DNA of 64,000 nucleotides from Sipunculus nudus. Taxonomy: Eukaryota > Annelida > Sipuncula > Golfingiida > Sipunculidae. How positions within the stretch are numbered: position 1 is the first letter of the stretch; each line of letters begins with the position of its first letter. This document shows positions 25,692-45,726 of the stretch, in pieces. Made by a program: the position numbers and the translations under genes. The notes beneath the pieces are model-generated. The model was given only the letters and a program-made list of their open reading frames with translations. It was not told the origin of the DNA and searched no databases. Where the stretch lies: positions 3,098,001-3,162,000 of the forward strand of contig CM049310.1 of NCBI GenBank assembly GCA_026874595.1, read 5' to 3'.

Positions 25692-28600
25692 ATGGGCCAG
25701 CCGATACCCACAGAACTTCGCCTGGTGCTCTTCGACCGTACCGGAAGCGGAAGTGTGCTCCAGATTCGAGTGGATGAACAACGGGAAGTGCTCCGGAGTG
25801 GCGCCATTATAAGAGACACCTGGTGGCAGATGGGTGGACTGCAAGATTTCAGTGCTGAAGTTCTACGAAATCAGCTGTACATAATCGGAGGATATCACAA
25901 AGAGCGAGAGCGGTTCTCAGGGTCAATGCTCAGGTATGTTCAGCCCTATTTACGTGAAACGTAATTAATTATCACGTGACCAGCATGAATAGGGTATTCA
26001 GCGTTTTCTTCATGAATGGGCTATAATATCTTAATTGATCGGGTTATTGCTAATAATTGAATTTTTGTTTTCCTCACATACTGACTTTTTATTTAAAAGA
26101 TGTTTACACAAAAGGCCTTTTTGTTGAATTCAAATGCATGCAAAATATGTTCAAGCAGGCATCTGGTAGGAAGATTTGATATTACATGAATACGTTTGTC
26201 GTATACAGCTATGTATTATGTAATTATTGCAAAAAATTATGAAATCCTCATCCTTGCATGTGTAGGCTACTTAAATTATTTTTTCGTAGATTTACTCCCG
26301 AGGAAGGTCGCTGGACGGAGATTCCTGGAATGCAGCCTCGTTTTCGGGTCGCGTCTACGGTGTGTCGAGACAAAATATATGTCACAGGTGGGTCAGTTTG
26401 ACACACCAGATACGGTTAGAATATATCACCTCTAAATTTCTTGCGGAAAACATTGTTTTGTTATGCATTTCCATTAAAGCCAATATTTAGCCAAAAACGT
26501 GCGACTTTTTTTGCCACAAAATTTACATATTGCAAATATATAGCTAATAAATCTGATGTTTTTAAGATGTACTTAATGCTTTTGCTGTCATGTTAAATTA
26601 TGTTAGTTTCTCCATACATCTTTGCCACTAATGCCGCGTGAAAATTTTAATTAAAGCGTATTTGTTTATGGTTGTCATCTGTCTTCATGATATTACTTTT
26701 TTCCTCATGCCGTACATATTTGGTTGCTGATTAGGCAATGGTGAAAAAGTGAGCTAAGGGGGAAGCTATGATATCTTTTTCAGTATATTTGTTTTGGATC
26801 GATTTGTTTTAATAATGTTGCTGTCCTGACCCGAAACTTTTTTATCCTTTTTTCTGGTATATTTAAGTAAGAAAAAAAAATGATAATAAGGAACTATAAA
26901 AAAAACATATAAAAAATTTGTTTACAATCATTTTTCATCAGATGCAGAAAAAGCTAGTTAGAGCGAACCTATTACCATATGAAGCATAGGTGGATCTGTT
27001 ATATTATTCTTTGTGATGTAATCAATACACGATTCGGACTAGATGTCCACTATATTTAGCTTGTACGCACCGGTTATGATTAAAAACTTCCATAAAGAAG
27101 TAAGAGAGACGATGTTAATTTGTGCAGTGCGGTTTGCGGTCCGAAATGCATTGGCGGATATGTTTGAAACAAGCTGAATTCAAGGAGCCTTGAAAAATGG
27201 GCAAAAGACTCCCAGAGTGCTCAAAATCATGCCTTTTGTCAATAGCCCTTAGATATAGGTTACAGTGACCTTATTCTACATGCAGCTGCTACAATTTGTG
27301 CCTACCAGACTAAATAAGTGTAAAAATCAGGTTCTTTTACACAGCTTGCAGAAAATGGGTCAGAGTGACATTTCAGGTTTCCAAGGAGATTTTAAGGGAC
27401 CTCCCTGAAAGTCATGTATGAGGTTTTAGGCCAAATGGATAAAATTTGTGTCCCATCTGACTCACTTGGTGCTTAAAAAATGTTTTCTCCCCTAATTTGC
27501 AAGATATAGTTAATCAGTTAATCATGACCTAGTTTCAAGTTTCCAAGGATATTTTTCATGGAACTCCAAGGATTTCAAGTTAGAATATTCTAGGTCCAAC
27601 CCTCATGATTTGTGCCCTGTTAATGGACAACTGCTTCATTCGAAGTTCTCAAAACAAGACATAAAAATGTGTAAAAAATTGAATTTAGAATGGCTTTGTT
27701 TCTGCAGTGCAAAACTGTTCTATGTCTCCTCCTATTGGCCATCCTAAACCATCAGGGGTGAAATATGTAATATCTCAAAACAATGAATCAAGATTTCAGC
27801 AAATTAGACATTGAAGGTAAAGATCACCGCTTTTCGAACTCTGATGACATTTAGGCAGAACGAACTGGTGCGTCAAATTTTAAGAAAAAGTCTTCAGTAC
27901 TTCCTAAGTTATGGGGGTCACAATAAGCCTAGAATTGCATAAATTTGACCTTGAAGATCAAGGTCACGGTCACAGAATTTCAAACACATCCAAGATTTTG
28001 GTAGGAACAATAAGCGTTTCAAATTTCGGAGGAAAATTTGCAGCCCTTAAAAGTTATCTCATCCACCAGACAATAACTATAATTCGGCTGATTTGACCTT
28101 GAAGATCCTTATCAGGGTCACCAGGTTTCAAACTCGTCTGAGAACTTTGTAGTAACAATTGGTGTACTATATTTGAGGACAAAATGGAAATACTACAAAA
28201 TTAATGGGGTTCACAAAAATGTTACATTTCAGCAGATTTGACATTAAAGAACAAAGTCAAGGTCATCAGGTTTCAAACTCCGATGAAATTTTGGTAAGAA
28301 CAATGAGTGTTTCAAATTTTGAAGGAAAATATGCAGCCATCAAATTTTATCTCATCCACAAGACAATAACCTCCTGCTGATTGATCTTGAAGATCCTGGT
28401 CAAGGTCACCAGGTTTCAAAGTCATCCGAGAGCTTGGTAGGAACAATTGATTGGTGTACCAAATTTGAGGACAAAATGTGCTATACTTAATAATTATCTT
28501 GTTCACAAGACAAAAACTATAATTCAGCTGATTTGACCTTGATTTTCCTGGTCAAGGTCACCAGGTTTTAAACTTGTCAGAGAATTGGTAGAGACAATTG

Positions 28601-31600
28601 GTGAACCAAACTTGAGGACAAAATGTGGAATACTTCAAAAGTTATGGGGCTCACAAAAATTTCAAATTTCTGCAGCTTTGACCATGAAGGTCAAAGTCAC
28701 TAATTTTAAAACTCATCCGTGTTTTTGGTTGGAACAATTGTTGTACAAAATTTGAGGACACAATGTGAAACACTTCAAAAGTTATGGGGTTAAAAATAAA
28801 TTACATTTCGGTAGATTTTATCTTGAAGATGATGGTCAAGGTCATCGGCTTTCAAACTATCCGAGATTTTAGTAGGAACAATTGGTGATCATACCTTATT
28901 TGAGGACAAAATGTGAAATACATCAAAAGTTATTGCGTTCTCAACACAATAAGTATAATATGCCACTCATTTGACCTTGAAGATCCTGGTCAAGGTCGTC
29001 GGGTTTCAAAATCACGTGGAAGGAACAATAAGTGTACCAAATTTGAGGACAAAATGAGGAATACTTTATAAGATATGGGGCTCACAATAATTCCACCAGA
29101 TTTGACCTTGAAGATGAACGCCAAGGTCACAATTTTTTTTTATATCCTCCAAGATTTTGGTATGATCAATTGAGTGTTTCAAATTTTGGCGGAAAATATG
29201 CAGCCCTTCAAAAGTTATCGTGTTCACAAGATATCCTACAGATGAGGACGACATTGAGAGATATTGGCACTGAAACAATATGCCTGTAAAGGGGGGGGGG
29301 GGGTGACATAAAGATACAGGTGGCATCACCTTTTTGCAGGAACTAATAAAACCCCCAATTAAGCAAAGAATCATGGCAATCAATGCATTAGTTATTCATA
29401 TACTGAAGCTTCAGTAGCAGACTTTTCATTATTCTGGGGGGTACTCACATGCCCCAAAGCTTTGAGGATATGGCAACAGAGACTTTATTTCATGTTTCCA
29501 AGGGGACTTATCATTGAACTCCCTGGATGTAACGTAAGAAGCTTTCTAGGTGCAACGGTTACAATTTGTGCCTTTTTGCCGGAAGGCCATTTCATTTGAA
29601 GGTCTCAAAGAGAAAAAAATACATATAATTTTGAAGAAATACAGGTGGCGCCAGCCGAGCCACCAGTGTACAGGAACTGATAAAACACTCCATGATCAAT
29701 ATGCCTTGGGTAACTGAGACCTAATTTTAGGTTTCCAAGGGGACATTTCATGGGCCTCCCTGCACGTCAAGAGAGAAGATTCTAGGTCCAGTCGTTACGA
29801 TTTGTGCCTTGTTAACAGATGACCACATCTTTTAAAGTCTCAAAAATAGAGATAAAAAATCGTAACAAGTTGAAAAGATTAAGGTAGCACCACCAGTCTG
29901 CAAACTAATGAAACACTCCATGGTGAATATGCATGCAAAGAATCATGGTGATCAATGCATTAGTTGTTCAGATACTTGAGCTTTGTATCAAATTTTCCAT
30001 TATTCTGGGAAGTACTTTGAAGCCCCATAGCTCAGAGGATTTGGGTAACAGAGACCTAATTTTAGGTTTCCAAGAAGACATTTCATTGGCCTCCTGCATG
30101 TCAAGAAAGAAGACGGATAGAAGAACAGACGGACGACGGACAAAGAGTGATTGCTAAAGCTCAGATGACTTACAGTCAGCTGAGCTAAAAAAAGTGGATC
30201 ATTTGTAACGGAAGGTACAGAAACGTATTCGGAAACGTTCAGGGTTCTATTTGCAGATTTGTAAGACAGGAAAAGTGAAAACGCTGACGAAGGAACACAC
30301 AAGAGATGTCCTCATCCGTGCCCGCATGCGAAAACAGGAAAAGTGAAAACGCTGACGAAGGAACACACAAGAGATGTCCTCATCCGTGCCCGCACGCGAA
30401 AACAGGAAAAGTGAAAACGCTGACGAAGGAACACACAAGAGATGTCCTCATCCGTGCCCGCACGCGTAAACAGGAAAAGTGAAAACGCTGACGAAGGAAC
30501 ACACAAGAGATGTCCTCATCCGCGCCCGCACGCGAAAACAGGAAAAGTGAAAACGCTGACGAAGGAACACACAAGAGATGTCCTCATCCGCGCCCGCACG
30601 CGTAAACAGGAAAAGTGAAAACGCTGACGAAGGAACACACAAGAGATGTCCTCATCCGTGCCCGCACGCGAAAACAGGAAAAGTGAAAACGCTGACGAAG
30701 GAACACACAAGAGATGTCCTCATCCGCGCCCGCACGCGAAAACAGGAAAAGTGAAAACGCTGACGAAGGAACACACAAGAGATGTCCTCATCCGTGCCCG
30801 CACGCGAAAACAGGAAAAGTGAAAACGCTGACGAAGGAACACACAAGAGATGTCCTCATCCGCGCCCGCACGCGAAAACAGGAAAAGTGAAAACGCTGAC
30901 GAAGGAACACACAAGAGATGTCCTCATCCGTGCCCGCACGCGAAAACAGGAAAAGTGAAAACGCTGACGAAGGAACACACAAGAGATGTCCTCATCCGCG
31001 CCCGCACGCGAAAACAGGAAAAGTGAAAACGCTGACGAAGGAACACACAAGAGATGTCCTCATCCGCGCCTGCACGCGTAAACAGGAAAAGTGAAAACGC
31101 TGACGAAGGAACACACAAGAGATGTCCTCATCCGCGCCCGCACGCGAAAACAGGAAAAGTGAAAACGCTGACGAAGGAACACACAAGAGATGTCCTCATC
31201 CGCGCCCGCACGCGAAAACAGGAAAAGTGAAAACGCTGACGAAGGAACACACAAGAGATGTCCTCATCCGTGCCCGCACGCGAAAACAGGAAAAGTGAAA
31301 ACGCTGACGAAGGAACACACAAGAGATGTCCTCATCCGCGCCCGCACGCGAAAACAGGAAAAGTGAAAACGCTGACGAAGGAACACACAAGAGATGTCCT
31401 CATCCGTGCCCGCACGCGAAAACAGGAAAAGTGAAAACGCTGACGAAGGAACACACAAGAGATGTCCTCATCCGCGCCCGCACGCGAAAACAGGAAAAGG
31501 GAAAACGCTGACGAAGGAACACACAAGAGATGTCCTCATCCGCGCCCGCACTAACACGTACTGTCCCGAGCCGTATAAAAATGGACACGTAGCTTCAGTA

Positions 31601-34600
31601 TACAGGCATTTAAATGCATTTTTAACATAGATTTTCTGACATCAGTGGGTCCAAACCTCTTTGCTTCCTATATGTAGGTGGAGAAAAAAGCAAAAGTAAA
31701 ACCACAGCATCATGTGAAGTATACGACCCCAGGAAGGACTCGTGGGAGAAGGCGGGGATGCTGCCTCAGTCACGTGGTTCTCACGCCTGCTGCACTGACG
31801 GGAACAACCTGTACGTCTCCGGGGGGTCTCAGGACGGCCAGCCTCTACATAATTTATGGTATGAACCTCTGCGTTTTATGAACCAAGCCGTTACAATGTC
31901 TTTTTTTGTAGGTGAGAAATATTTAGAGAAAAATTAAATGGTCCGAGTTGTCAATTATTATTTAGGATTTTACCAGTTATTCCTTTGCCTTTTAAATAGA
32001 GATGGACAAGTACTTGAAGCCTTATCGGCCATTTTTTATACAACCGAGATCTATTTTCAGCAAAATATTAAGTTGGTCATTGCAAACATCGAGCAATGAG
32101 CAAGTTGACCGTGGCGCCTGCTTTAATGCTTGTGAGATACACATTTTCAGTTTATTTTGATTTGATCAGGTCTGCCCTACCTGTGTTTGTGCTTTAAGTT
32201 TGTTATTTTTCTTAGGGTCATATTACAAATTGATACATGTTGATTTTAGTTATTTAAAAAAATAAATAAAAAATAGTACAGGTTTTGTAAAACTTGATGC
32301 CGGACACTTTACAGGGTTTACGAAGATTTCAAGTGGTCTGAGTTAGATCGTCTCTACCCACACGAGCTTCTGAAGAGAAGATGTCATCACTCCATGTTTT
32401 GGGTGGATAATAGCTTGTTCTTCATCGGTGGTGAATAATTGTTTCTTATAACATCAAATTATGCTTTTTAATATTATTACATTAAAAATATCTAAATTGT
32501 ATCTATCCTTATTTCTTTTCTGTATTCGCCAGTGAATGTAACACTGAATCGCTTTACCTTTTGCCTCGATGCGCACATACTTACATACGGTAATATGTCT
32601 GCACCAGACTATGTTTAGCGTGCAAGGAAATTTGAAATGTTTGAACTGTGGACTCATTCCACGTCGTTCATACTGACCCTAATCTTATGGGTTTAACCAT
32701 TAACTTATACTAGGCAGGAAAACTGATATTGATTGATCATCTAACCAGTGACTGCGCAGTCATATCACCAACGATCCAGTGGACAGAGACATGTGGTGTC
32801 CTGTTACCCTTTACTATTGAATATAACGAGTTTTTATAATGCTTTTATTCGGACAATGATTCCCTTAGGCCCATACATACACTGACTCCTCACGTAGCGG
32901 TCGGATTCCACTCCTGTTCATTAATTTCATTTTACCCACTGCTCCCACGGGGAACGTTTGCCGTAGAATGCCCCCAGGGAACCTTACATATTGGCGCCGT
33001 GAAAAACGTTTAAACGTCTACACAATATGTATAATTCTTCAAAGCCTAGATCCAACATTGTTCTTTATCTACATAAACTGCTTAATCAAATCCAGTGCTT
33101 TTTTTACTTATTAAGAAAAAAATTATTAATAATTGTATTGATTAAATTTCATTTCAGGTAAAGTAATACAAAAAGATTTGTCAGATGATTCTTTCGAACC
33201 CAAGGTTCAGTCGTCGGCTCATGTCGACGGATCCATAGAAGCGTTCATGATGCACGTGACGTCACTTGACGACAGCTCTCAGGGCGAGCTCATTTGTCCT
33301 TGGGTATTCAATCTGCCGCCCATGACGTATCCAAGGTTACACCCGGCTGTCCATCTATTGGGTAAGTGCACAGGCTAGCTTGGTTCCCAGCCTGCCTTGC
33401 GCTTGGCTCACATTGACAGGTTGGGAACCAAGCTAGTGCTCAGAAACACAACAGTAACATTTTTCGCCATGGCGTTACGTTGTCACGTGACTGTAAGAAA
33501 CAGTTTACCAAGCTGCAGGAAAATTCGTAGAAACCTTACAAAGAAGGCATAGCTTTATTCATTAAAATTTTCTAATAAATATACGAATTAATTATAAGTA
33601 TAAATGAAGGATTAATTACATAAAGATTCAGAATTAGTATTGACTTTGTTTTTGAGTTGACCCTATCAACGTAGATTACAGAATTGGTAATAACTATAAC
33701 TAAGCAGAATGCAAACCTGCAAATCAATCCTGCTAGATCGATCCTCAGTCATCCCCGTCTTTTTCCAGTCCCTCCATAAAATTATTTTAATAGTTTATGT
33801 TTGACTCAGAGACTAACAAACATTCAGACAAGGATGGAAACGTTCTCTTGACAGGAATGGTCATTTTACAACTATTTTTCATCTGCGATATACATTGGTG
33901 TTTTATGTCGTGTTATGATGTAAATTTCCTGTTGTTATCGATTTATTTTCTTTCGTAGTGTTGCATTCTCTGATGCGTTTTGTATATTATGTTCTGATTA
34001 CGCTTTATTTGCTTTACAGGTAGAAAAATATACGTTTTGGGTGGAACATCGAGTAGGGGTCACAGCGTGCTGGAGGTGGAGTATTTTCATCTCGATAAAA
34101 GGAAATGGTTCGTTGCGTTTAAACTGCCACCTGGTGAGTGAAGAATAAATAAGCCTTTTCGAATACCAATCTCCAGATTACACTGAAATTCTCTCTCTCT
34201 CTCTCTCTCTCTCTCCTTCTCTCTCTCTCGGCAAATGTTCCTATGCAGGACTTCATTGCGGAAATACAATAGATTCATATACAGAATAGAATCGTTAAAA
34301 TTATTCAACCTCAAAACACGCATATATATCTTTTCACATATAGATCCTGCGAACATGAAGGTTTAATGGTTAAAATTCCGATATATGACGCAATATTTCC
34401 ACAGGCAAAAAAGTAACTCTCCTCTGTCCGCCGTACTGACTGTCTGATAATCGTATCTTTATTTCAGTTAGTTTTCTTTATTTTCCAGAGTGTCAATCAC
34501 CTTAACCGTGACTCAGTCATCTCAATATGCTATATTTTTTTTCGAATCAATTATTCTAATTATAGACTAAAAATGTTTTACACCGGTTTGCCCGTGAAAT

Positions 34601-34989
34601 TTGAAATGCCTTTTCATTGCTGTCATTCATGTCTCACATCCAAACCGAAAGGACACTGCTTATGAGATTGAACAGACTTATCTAGTGTACGTGTATGTAT
34701 ATATCTCCAGGTACACATAAGAGTATATAGATGTATTTTTTTTGCAGGAGACTACAGTAACGTCACGTGTGCATTATTAAGATTCCAAACGGAAGAATTT
34801 CTCATGGAAATGGCGATTGCAAACGCCATGAAAGATGCTTCCCGCCAAAAAGCAAGTCTCGCTGCTGCACCAGCCAAGTTCTCCCCAGACGGCTCTGCGC
34901 TTTTTGCCAGGTTTGGACATATAGGAAAAGATGGGAAATCAGGAGATACAACAGAGCAGCCGAAGTATAAAGGATGGATATTGTGGTAG
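25692..34989 (+). CDS. Kelch-repeat protein, seven coding exons
   Basis: Coding exons are 25692-25933, 26290-26387, 31678-31858, 32315-32430, 33158-33361, 34020-34133 and 34748-34989. All introns are GT-AG, the phases match, and the sum is 1,197 nt (398 residues plus TAG). Kelch blades show as repeated hydrophobic-GG strands: LYIIGG (62-67), IYVTGG (110-115), LYVSGG (158-163), LFFIGG (208-213) and IYVLGG (284-289). Each has the usual downstream partner, for example EVYDPRKDSW at 127-136. A beta-propeller for protein binding is expected. Many family members are BTB-BACK-kelch adaptors for Cul3 ubiquitin ligases, but no BTB or BACK domain precedes the propeller here. An in-frame TGA just upstream supports the chosen ATG, although a missed 5' exon is possible. 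The C-terminal tail (about 320-398) is not an obvious kelch blade. I cannot assign an orthologue. Confidence 0.88.
27180..27700 (+). repeat. Diverged copy of the composite-repeat units
   Basis: Lies in intron 2 of the kelch gene. It contains degraded pieces of the same units as 23304-25315, such as TTTCAGGTTTCCAAGGAGAT, TTCTAGGTCCAA and TTTGTGCCCTGTTAATGG. It is much more diverged than the other copies. Confidence 0.5.
27750..29270 (+). repeat. About ten diverged 145-bp tandem units
   Basis: Lies in kelch intron 2. Units recur roughly every 145 bp with TTTGACCTTGAAGATC, GGTCAAGGTCACCAGGTTTC, a GGTAGGAACAATTGGTGTAC-like segment, TTTGAGGACAAAATG and AAAAGTTATGGGG. Anchor copies lie near 27941, 28094, 28381, 28532, 28814, 28971 and 29101. 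Divergence between units is substantial, so the array is old. Confidence 0.75.
29300..30187 (+). mobile_element. Composite repeat copy with GTCAGCTGAGC end
   Basis: Two to three units of the same 340-bp family as 23304-25315. It ends with GACGGACGACGGACAAAGAG and AGTCAGCTGAGC at 30174-30185. The matching inverted head is not seen nearby, so the copy is truncated at its left side or merged with the preceding 145-bp array. Confidence 0.6.
30265..31551 (+). repeat. 68-bp CpG-rich minisatellite, about 19 copies
   Basis: Nearly identical 68-bp units containing GAAAACGCTGACGAAGGAAC and GAGATGTCCTCATCCGCGCC, inside intron 2 of the kelch gene and ending 126 bp before exon 3. Most differences fall at one site, CCGCGCCCG versus CCGTGCCCG, and at CGCGAAAAC versus CGCGTAAAC. 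Between about 30656 and 30996 the CGCG and CGTG types alternate, giving a 136-bp dimer pattern. Short open frames recur every 68 bp on the minus strand but the unit is not a multiple of three, so they do not join. Confidence 0.97.
33375..33436. repeat. Inverted repeat beside a kelch splice donor
   Basis: Arms 33375-33394 and 33417-33436 (CTAGCTTGGTTCCCAGCCTG against its complement) match at 19 of 20 positions with a 22-bp loop. The hairpin starts 13 bp after the exon 5 donor (GTAAGT at 33362). It could be a tiny foldback insertion or an RNA structure near the splice site. Confidence 0.75.
34189..34229. repeat. (CT)n microsatellite
   Basis: CT dinucleotide run with one interruption (CTCCTTCT), in kelch intron 6. 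Confidence 0.95.
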
Positions 34990-35836
34990 CCTTCTGATAA
35001 CATTAACAGTATTTATAATATAATATGAAATATCATTTACTTTTTACTACAAAGATTACACGAAAATACATGTATAGATATAGGTTATGAAGATTATTTT
35101 TTTTAATATTCAATAATGAAGACTGCATTCACATGCATGTATGTAAAAGTTAAACAGTAATATCAGATATGGTATATGCAGTTTACTAGTTTTATACAAA
35201 AAATAATTGGAAAGAGTGACGTATATAACTTAATAAAAAGAGTGTATAAAGAAAGTATTTCTTGTGGACGAGAAAAAAACCAATAAAATAATAAAGAAAA
35301 TTACATATATAATTCTGTGATCTTATGTTGTTAATGTCTGAAAGGTGGTGTATACACATAAGCTGTGAAGGACACCTATACGTCAAACACGGTTAATGGA
35401 TTTATGCATTCAATTTCTTTCTTACATTATCTCACAGTTGAAGCATATATATTCCGGTTATATAAATGGCAATATATTCATCAGATTGACAAATATTCTA
35501 AAAATAAATAGATATTTCAAAATAATTATGAAAAAAATATTACATATAACAGTACAATCAATACTTTTATACTTAATTGATAGGTGTTTTTAACTCTCTG
35601 CATCTCCAGCAGATGTCACTCTTTTTAGTTAACAAAATGTCACTTTTTGAAATCGAGCGTCTCCATTCTGCAATGACTCCAGTCAAAATCATCCAAACTG
35701 TATTTATAAATCAACCTGTGTCTCGTATTGGCTATCCAAATCAGTGTCCATGATACCGCGAGAGGCTGTTCCTGTGACGATATCAACATTCAATTGTAAA
35801 AAACAGAACTTTTTTTTGTCATTTTCCTCTGTTTTC
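34990..35836. other. Tail-to-tail intergenic region
   Basis: About 850 bp separates the stop codons of two converging genes. It would hold both 3' untranslated regions. It is AT-rich and no additional gene is apparent. Confidence 0.6.
35232..35237 (+). terminator. Candidate poly(A) signal of the kelch gene
   Basis: First AATAAA downstream of the kelch stop codon, 243 bp after it. Further AATAAA motifs lie near 35281-35295. This is motif evidence only, in AT-rich DNA where such hexamers are common. Confidence 0.35.
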
Positions 35837-42747
<6,911 letters not shown>

Positions 42748-43085
42748 GGCGAAGGTTGATCTATACAATTCTCTTCAATTCTGATGTGATTAGTCTCCGG
42801 GCATGCAGCACTCAACACGCGGACCAAGTGCTCCTGTTGGCTCTACAACCAAATAGAATAACACCAAAAAAGGATACGATATCTATGTATATCACGAACA
42901 AAGATATAAAATGGAAAAACCAACAGAACATGAACAGCATGCTACATTATGTTCGGTTATTAATAATATGCTCTTAAAATGATAAAGAATTACTGGTTCA
43001 TCTGATGTCCCTGTATAAAGTTTTTACCATGATAATAATGATATTATATAACAAGTATACATGTTTTTTTTTTTGCTAAATATAA
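42748..43085. other. Region upstream of the calcyphosine-like gene
   Basis: This would contain the promoter and 5' leader of the minus-strand gene. I see no clear TATA box or other defined motif. Confidence 0.3.
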
Positions 43086-44492
43086 CCAGGGGTCTCAAAG
43101 CTCAGCTGTATTTGTCTATAAGGATATTTTGAAGAATTTTTTCAGAATGACGGTCCTGTGACCTTCACCTTTGACCTCTGGACCCTGAAAAACAAAATGT
43201 TTTGAAATGGTGGGTCATTATTGATCAAGTTTGAAGCCAATCTGTCTAGCCAAAGCAGAATTATCATCCATAAACTAATTTGTGAATGGATGGGCCCTGT
43301 GACCTTGATCTTTGACCATATGACCCCTATGAATATGGGTAACAGAGACCTAATTTCAGGTTTCCATGGAGACTTTTCATGTACCTCTCTCGATGTAAAG
43401 TGAGAAGATACTATGTCTACTTGTTACGATTTGAGCCCTGTTAACAGATGACCACATTTTTAAGGTCTCAAATATAGATAAAGATATAGTAAAAAATCGA
43501 AAAATACAGGGGGCACCACCAGTCTGCAGAAACTGATGAAAAACTCCATGATGAATATCCATTCAAAGAATCATGGTGATCAATGCATTATTTGTTCAGA
43601 AGACTTTTCATGGACCTCTCTGGATGTAAAATGATAAGATTCCAGGTCCAGCGGTTACGATTTGGGCCCTGTTAACAGATGACGGCATCTTTGGAGGTCT
43701 CAAAAATTGAGAAAAAAATCATAAAAAAATGAAAAAAAAATACAGGTGGTGCCACCAGTCTGCAGAAACTGATGAAACACTCCATGATCAATATCCATGC
43801 TTAGAATCATGGTGATCAATTCATTAGTTGTTCAGATACTTAAGCTTTTGTATCAAATTTTTCATTATTCTGGGGGGTAATTCGGAGCCCAATAGCTTGA
43901 AGAATATATGTAACACAGACCTAATTCCAGGTTTCCAAGGAGATTTTTCATAGACCTCTCTGGATGTAAAGTTAGAAGATTCCAGGTCCAGTGGTTACGA
44001 TTTGTGCCTTGTTAACGGACAGGCGGCCGGACGGACGACGGACAAAGAGTGATCGCTGTAGCTCATGCAGATGACTTACAGTCAGCTGAGCTAAAATATT
44101 CGTAAAAATATGAAAAAAATAAAGGTGGTGCCACCACTTTTGGGAACTGACAATTAAAAAATAGTCCAGGTCAATATTCGAGGCAAGTTTCATGACAATC
44201 AATGCATTAGTTATTAAGATATTAGAGGTTCTGTATCAATTTTTTTAATTTTTTTTTTGGGGGGGGGGGGGTACTTACAAGCCCCATAGCTCGAAGGATA
44301 TTGGTCGCAGTGACCTAATTCCAGGTTTCCAAGGAGATATTTTATTGACCTCCTTGGATATTCACGTAGAATTTTTTAAGGACCAGCAGTTACTATTTGT
44401 GCCCTGCTAACGGACGACCGGACAGCCACGGACCACGGACAAAGTGCCGTTCCGATACCTCAGTTGACTTACACTCAGCTGAGCTAAAAATC
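43086..44492 (+). mobile_element. Composite repeat copies with two tail motifs
   Basis: Starts with ACCAGGGGTCTCAAAGCTCA and GCTCAGCTG (about 43104), then a degraded GTGACCTTGATCTTTGACC segment and two to three 340-bp units. A first tail, AGTCAGCTGAGC, ends at 44091 after a GGACGGACGACGGACAAAGA tract. A further unit follows, with a second tail ACTCAGCTGAGC near 44475-44486. A run of 10 or more G lies near 44261. The arrangement suggests two elements side by side or one with a duplicated 3' end. Confidence 0.6.
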
Positions 44493-45721
44493 TTAGGCAA
44501 AATATATATACTATTTCTCCGTTAAGTCGTATGATCGTATTAATTTTATGTAAATTAGGTATATGGATTTTATAAATAATTATATGAATATAGACCTATA
44601 TTAAATGTATTAAGTAATCAGATACTCTTACCGACATGCTAAAGTAAAAAAATTGTGACGGCCTTGCGAGAGCAGATATCAGTTAATGCATTATTTGTTT
44701 GTGTGGTGCATGTGTTTAAGTGAAAATGATAATAGTTAAAAAAATAAAATTCCGTTTTAAAAAGAGATGAAACAAGAATATTATTAAAGTAAACAAGAAT
44801 TGAAGAATTACTCCCAGGGTCCTTAATTACTGTTGAGATAATACATATATGCTTTGGTTTGATATCGCGATCTACGATAATTTTTCATGCCTTGGAATTC
44901 CTAATGACCCAGATAACAAAGCCATTTGGTAATCCTATACACGTATATACCTGTCTGTGTACATCAGTGCCGTGACCTGTACGTAAGATAAATGCGGAAA
45001 GTTATAGCATCCATGAAAATACAGACAAACATCATGGAAATTTCGCAGTTTATAAAAACGAAACTTACATGGGGACAAAAAGGAATGCCTTTCCTGACTG
45101 TCACTGGGTACAGAGCCTGCAGGGGCTGTGTTTATCCTTGGTTAGTTTTGTCGCTTTGTTAACAATCGGGAGAGTTGTCGTAAATATATCACAGCTGTTT
45201 CATATCTCTGATAACCTGTGACCCCCGGGGTCGACTCATAGTTGTTCATTAATTTATCAAGACCAGATCCCGATGCAGCAGCATGTGATAAATTAGCCGT
45301 GTCAATCAGCAGAGCAAACAAAACCTATATGCAGATACGCTAAGGAAATGTCACGAAGACAGCATCGATTTGTTATTATTGTTCTATCAGTGAGAACTCG
45401 ATCTACATAACAGTATACATGTTATACCGTGCTTTATAGAAAAAGCTATCACGTAATTTACTATCATGTGATGTGATACATTAATTGTTTGGTAGACACC
45501 AGTATAAAATATAACTCACTCTATCTATTGTATGTGTTTGAAGGTGTGTGTGTGGGGTTTTTTTTTTTTGCAGGGGGGGGGGGGTAAAGCAATAATGAAT
45601 ATAATGCAATATCAGCTCTGAAGGAATCCTGATACGTTATTATAGACCTTATCTCGCCCTTACCAAATTCTCTTTTGATCATGTACAGATAAATAAATTA
45701 AATTAAACCAGTTATAATATA
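44493..45721. other. No gene seen
   Basis: AT-rich unique DNA with a G run near 45575. No coding or repeat structure is recognised. Confidence 0.5.
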
Positions 45722-45726
45722 GTACA

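Noticed and set aside
30240-31588. Ladder of 64-codon minus-strand frames every 68 bp
   Set aside because: Each is the same shifted reading of the 68-bp unit; 68 is not a multiple of three so they cannot form one protein.
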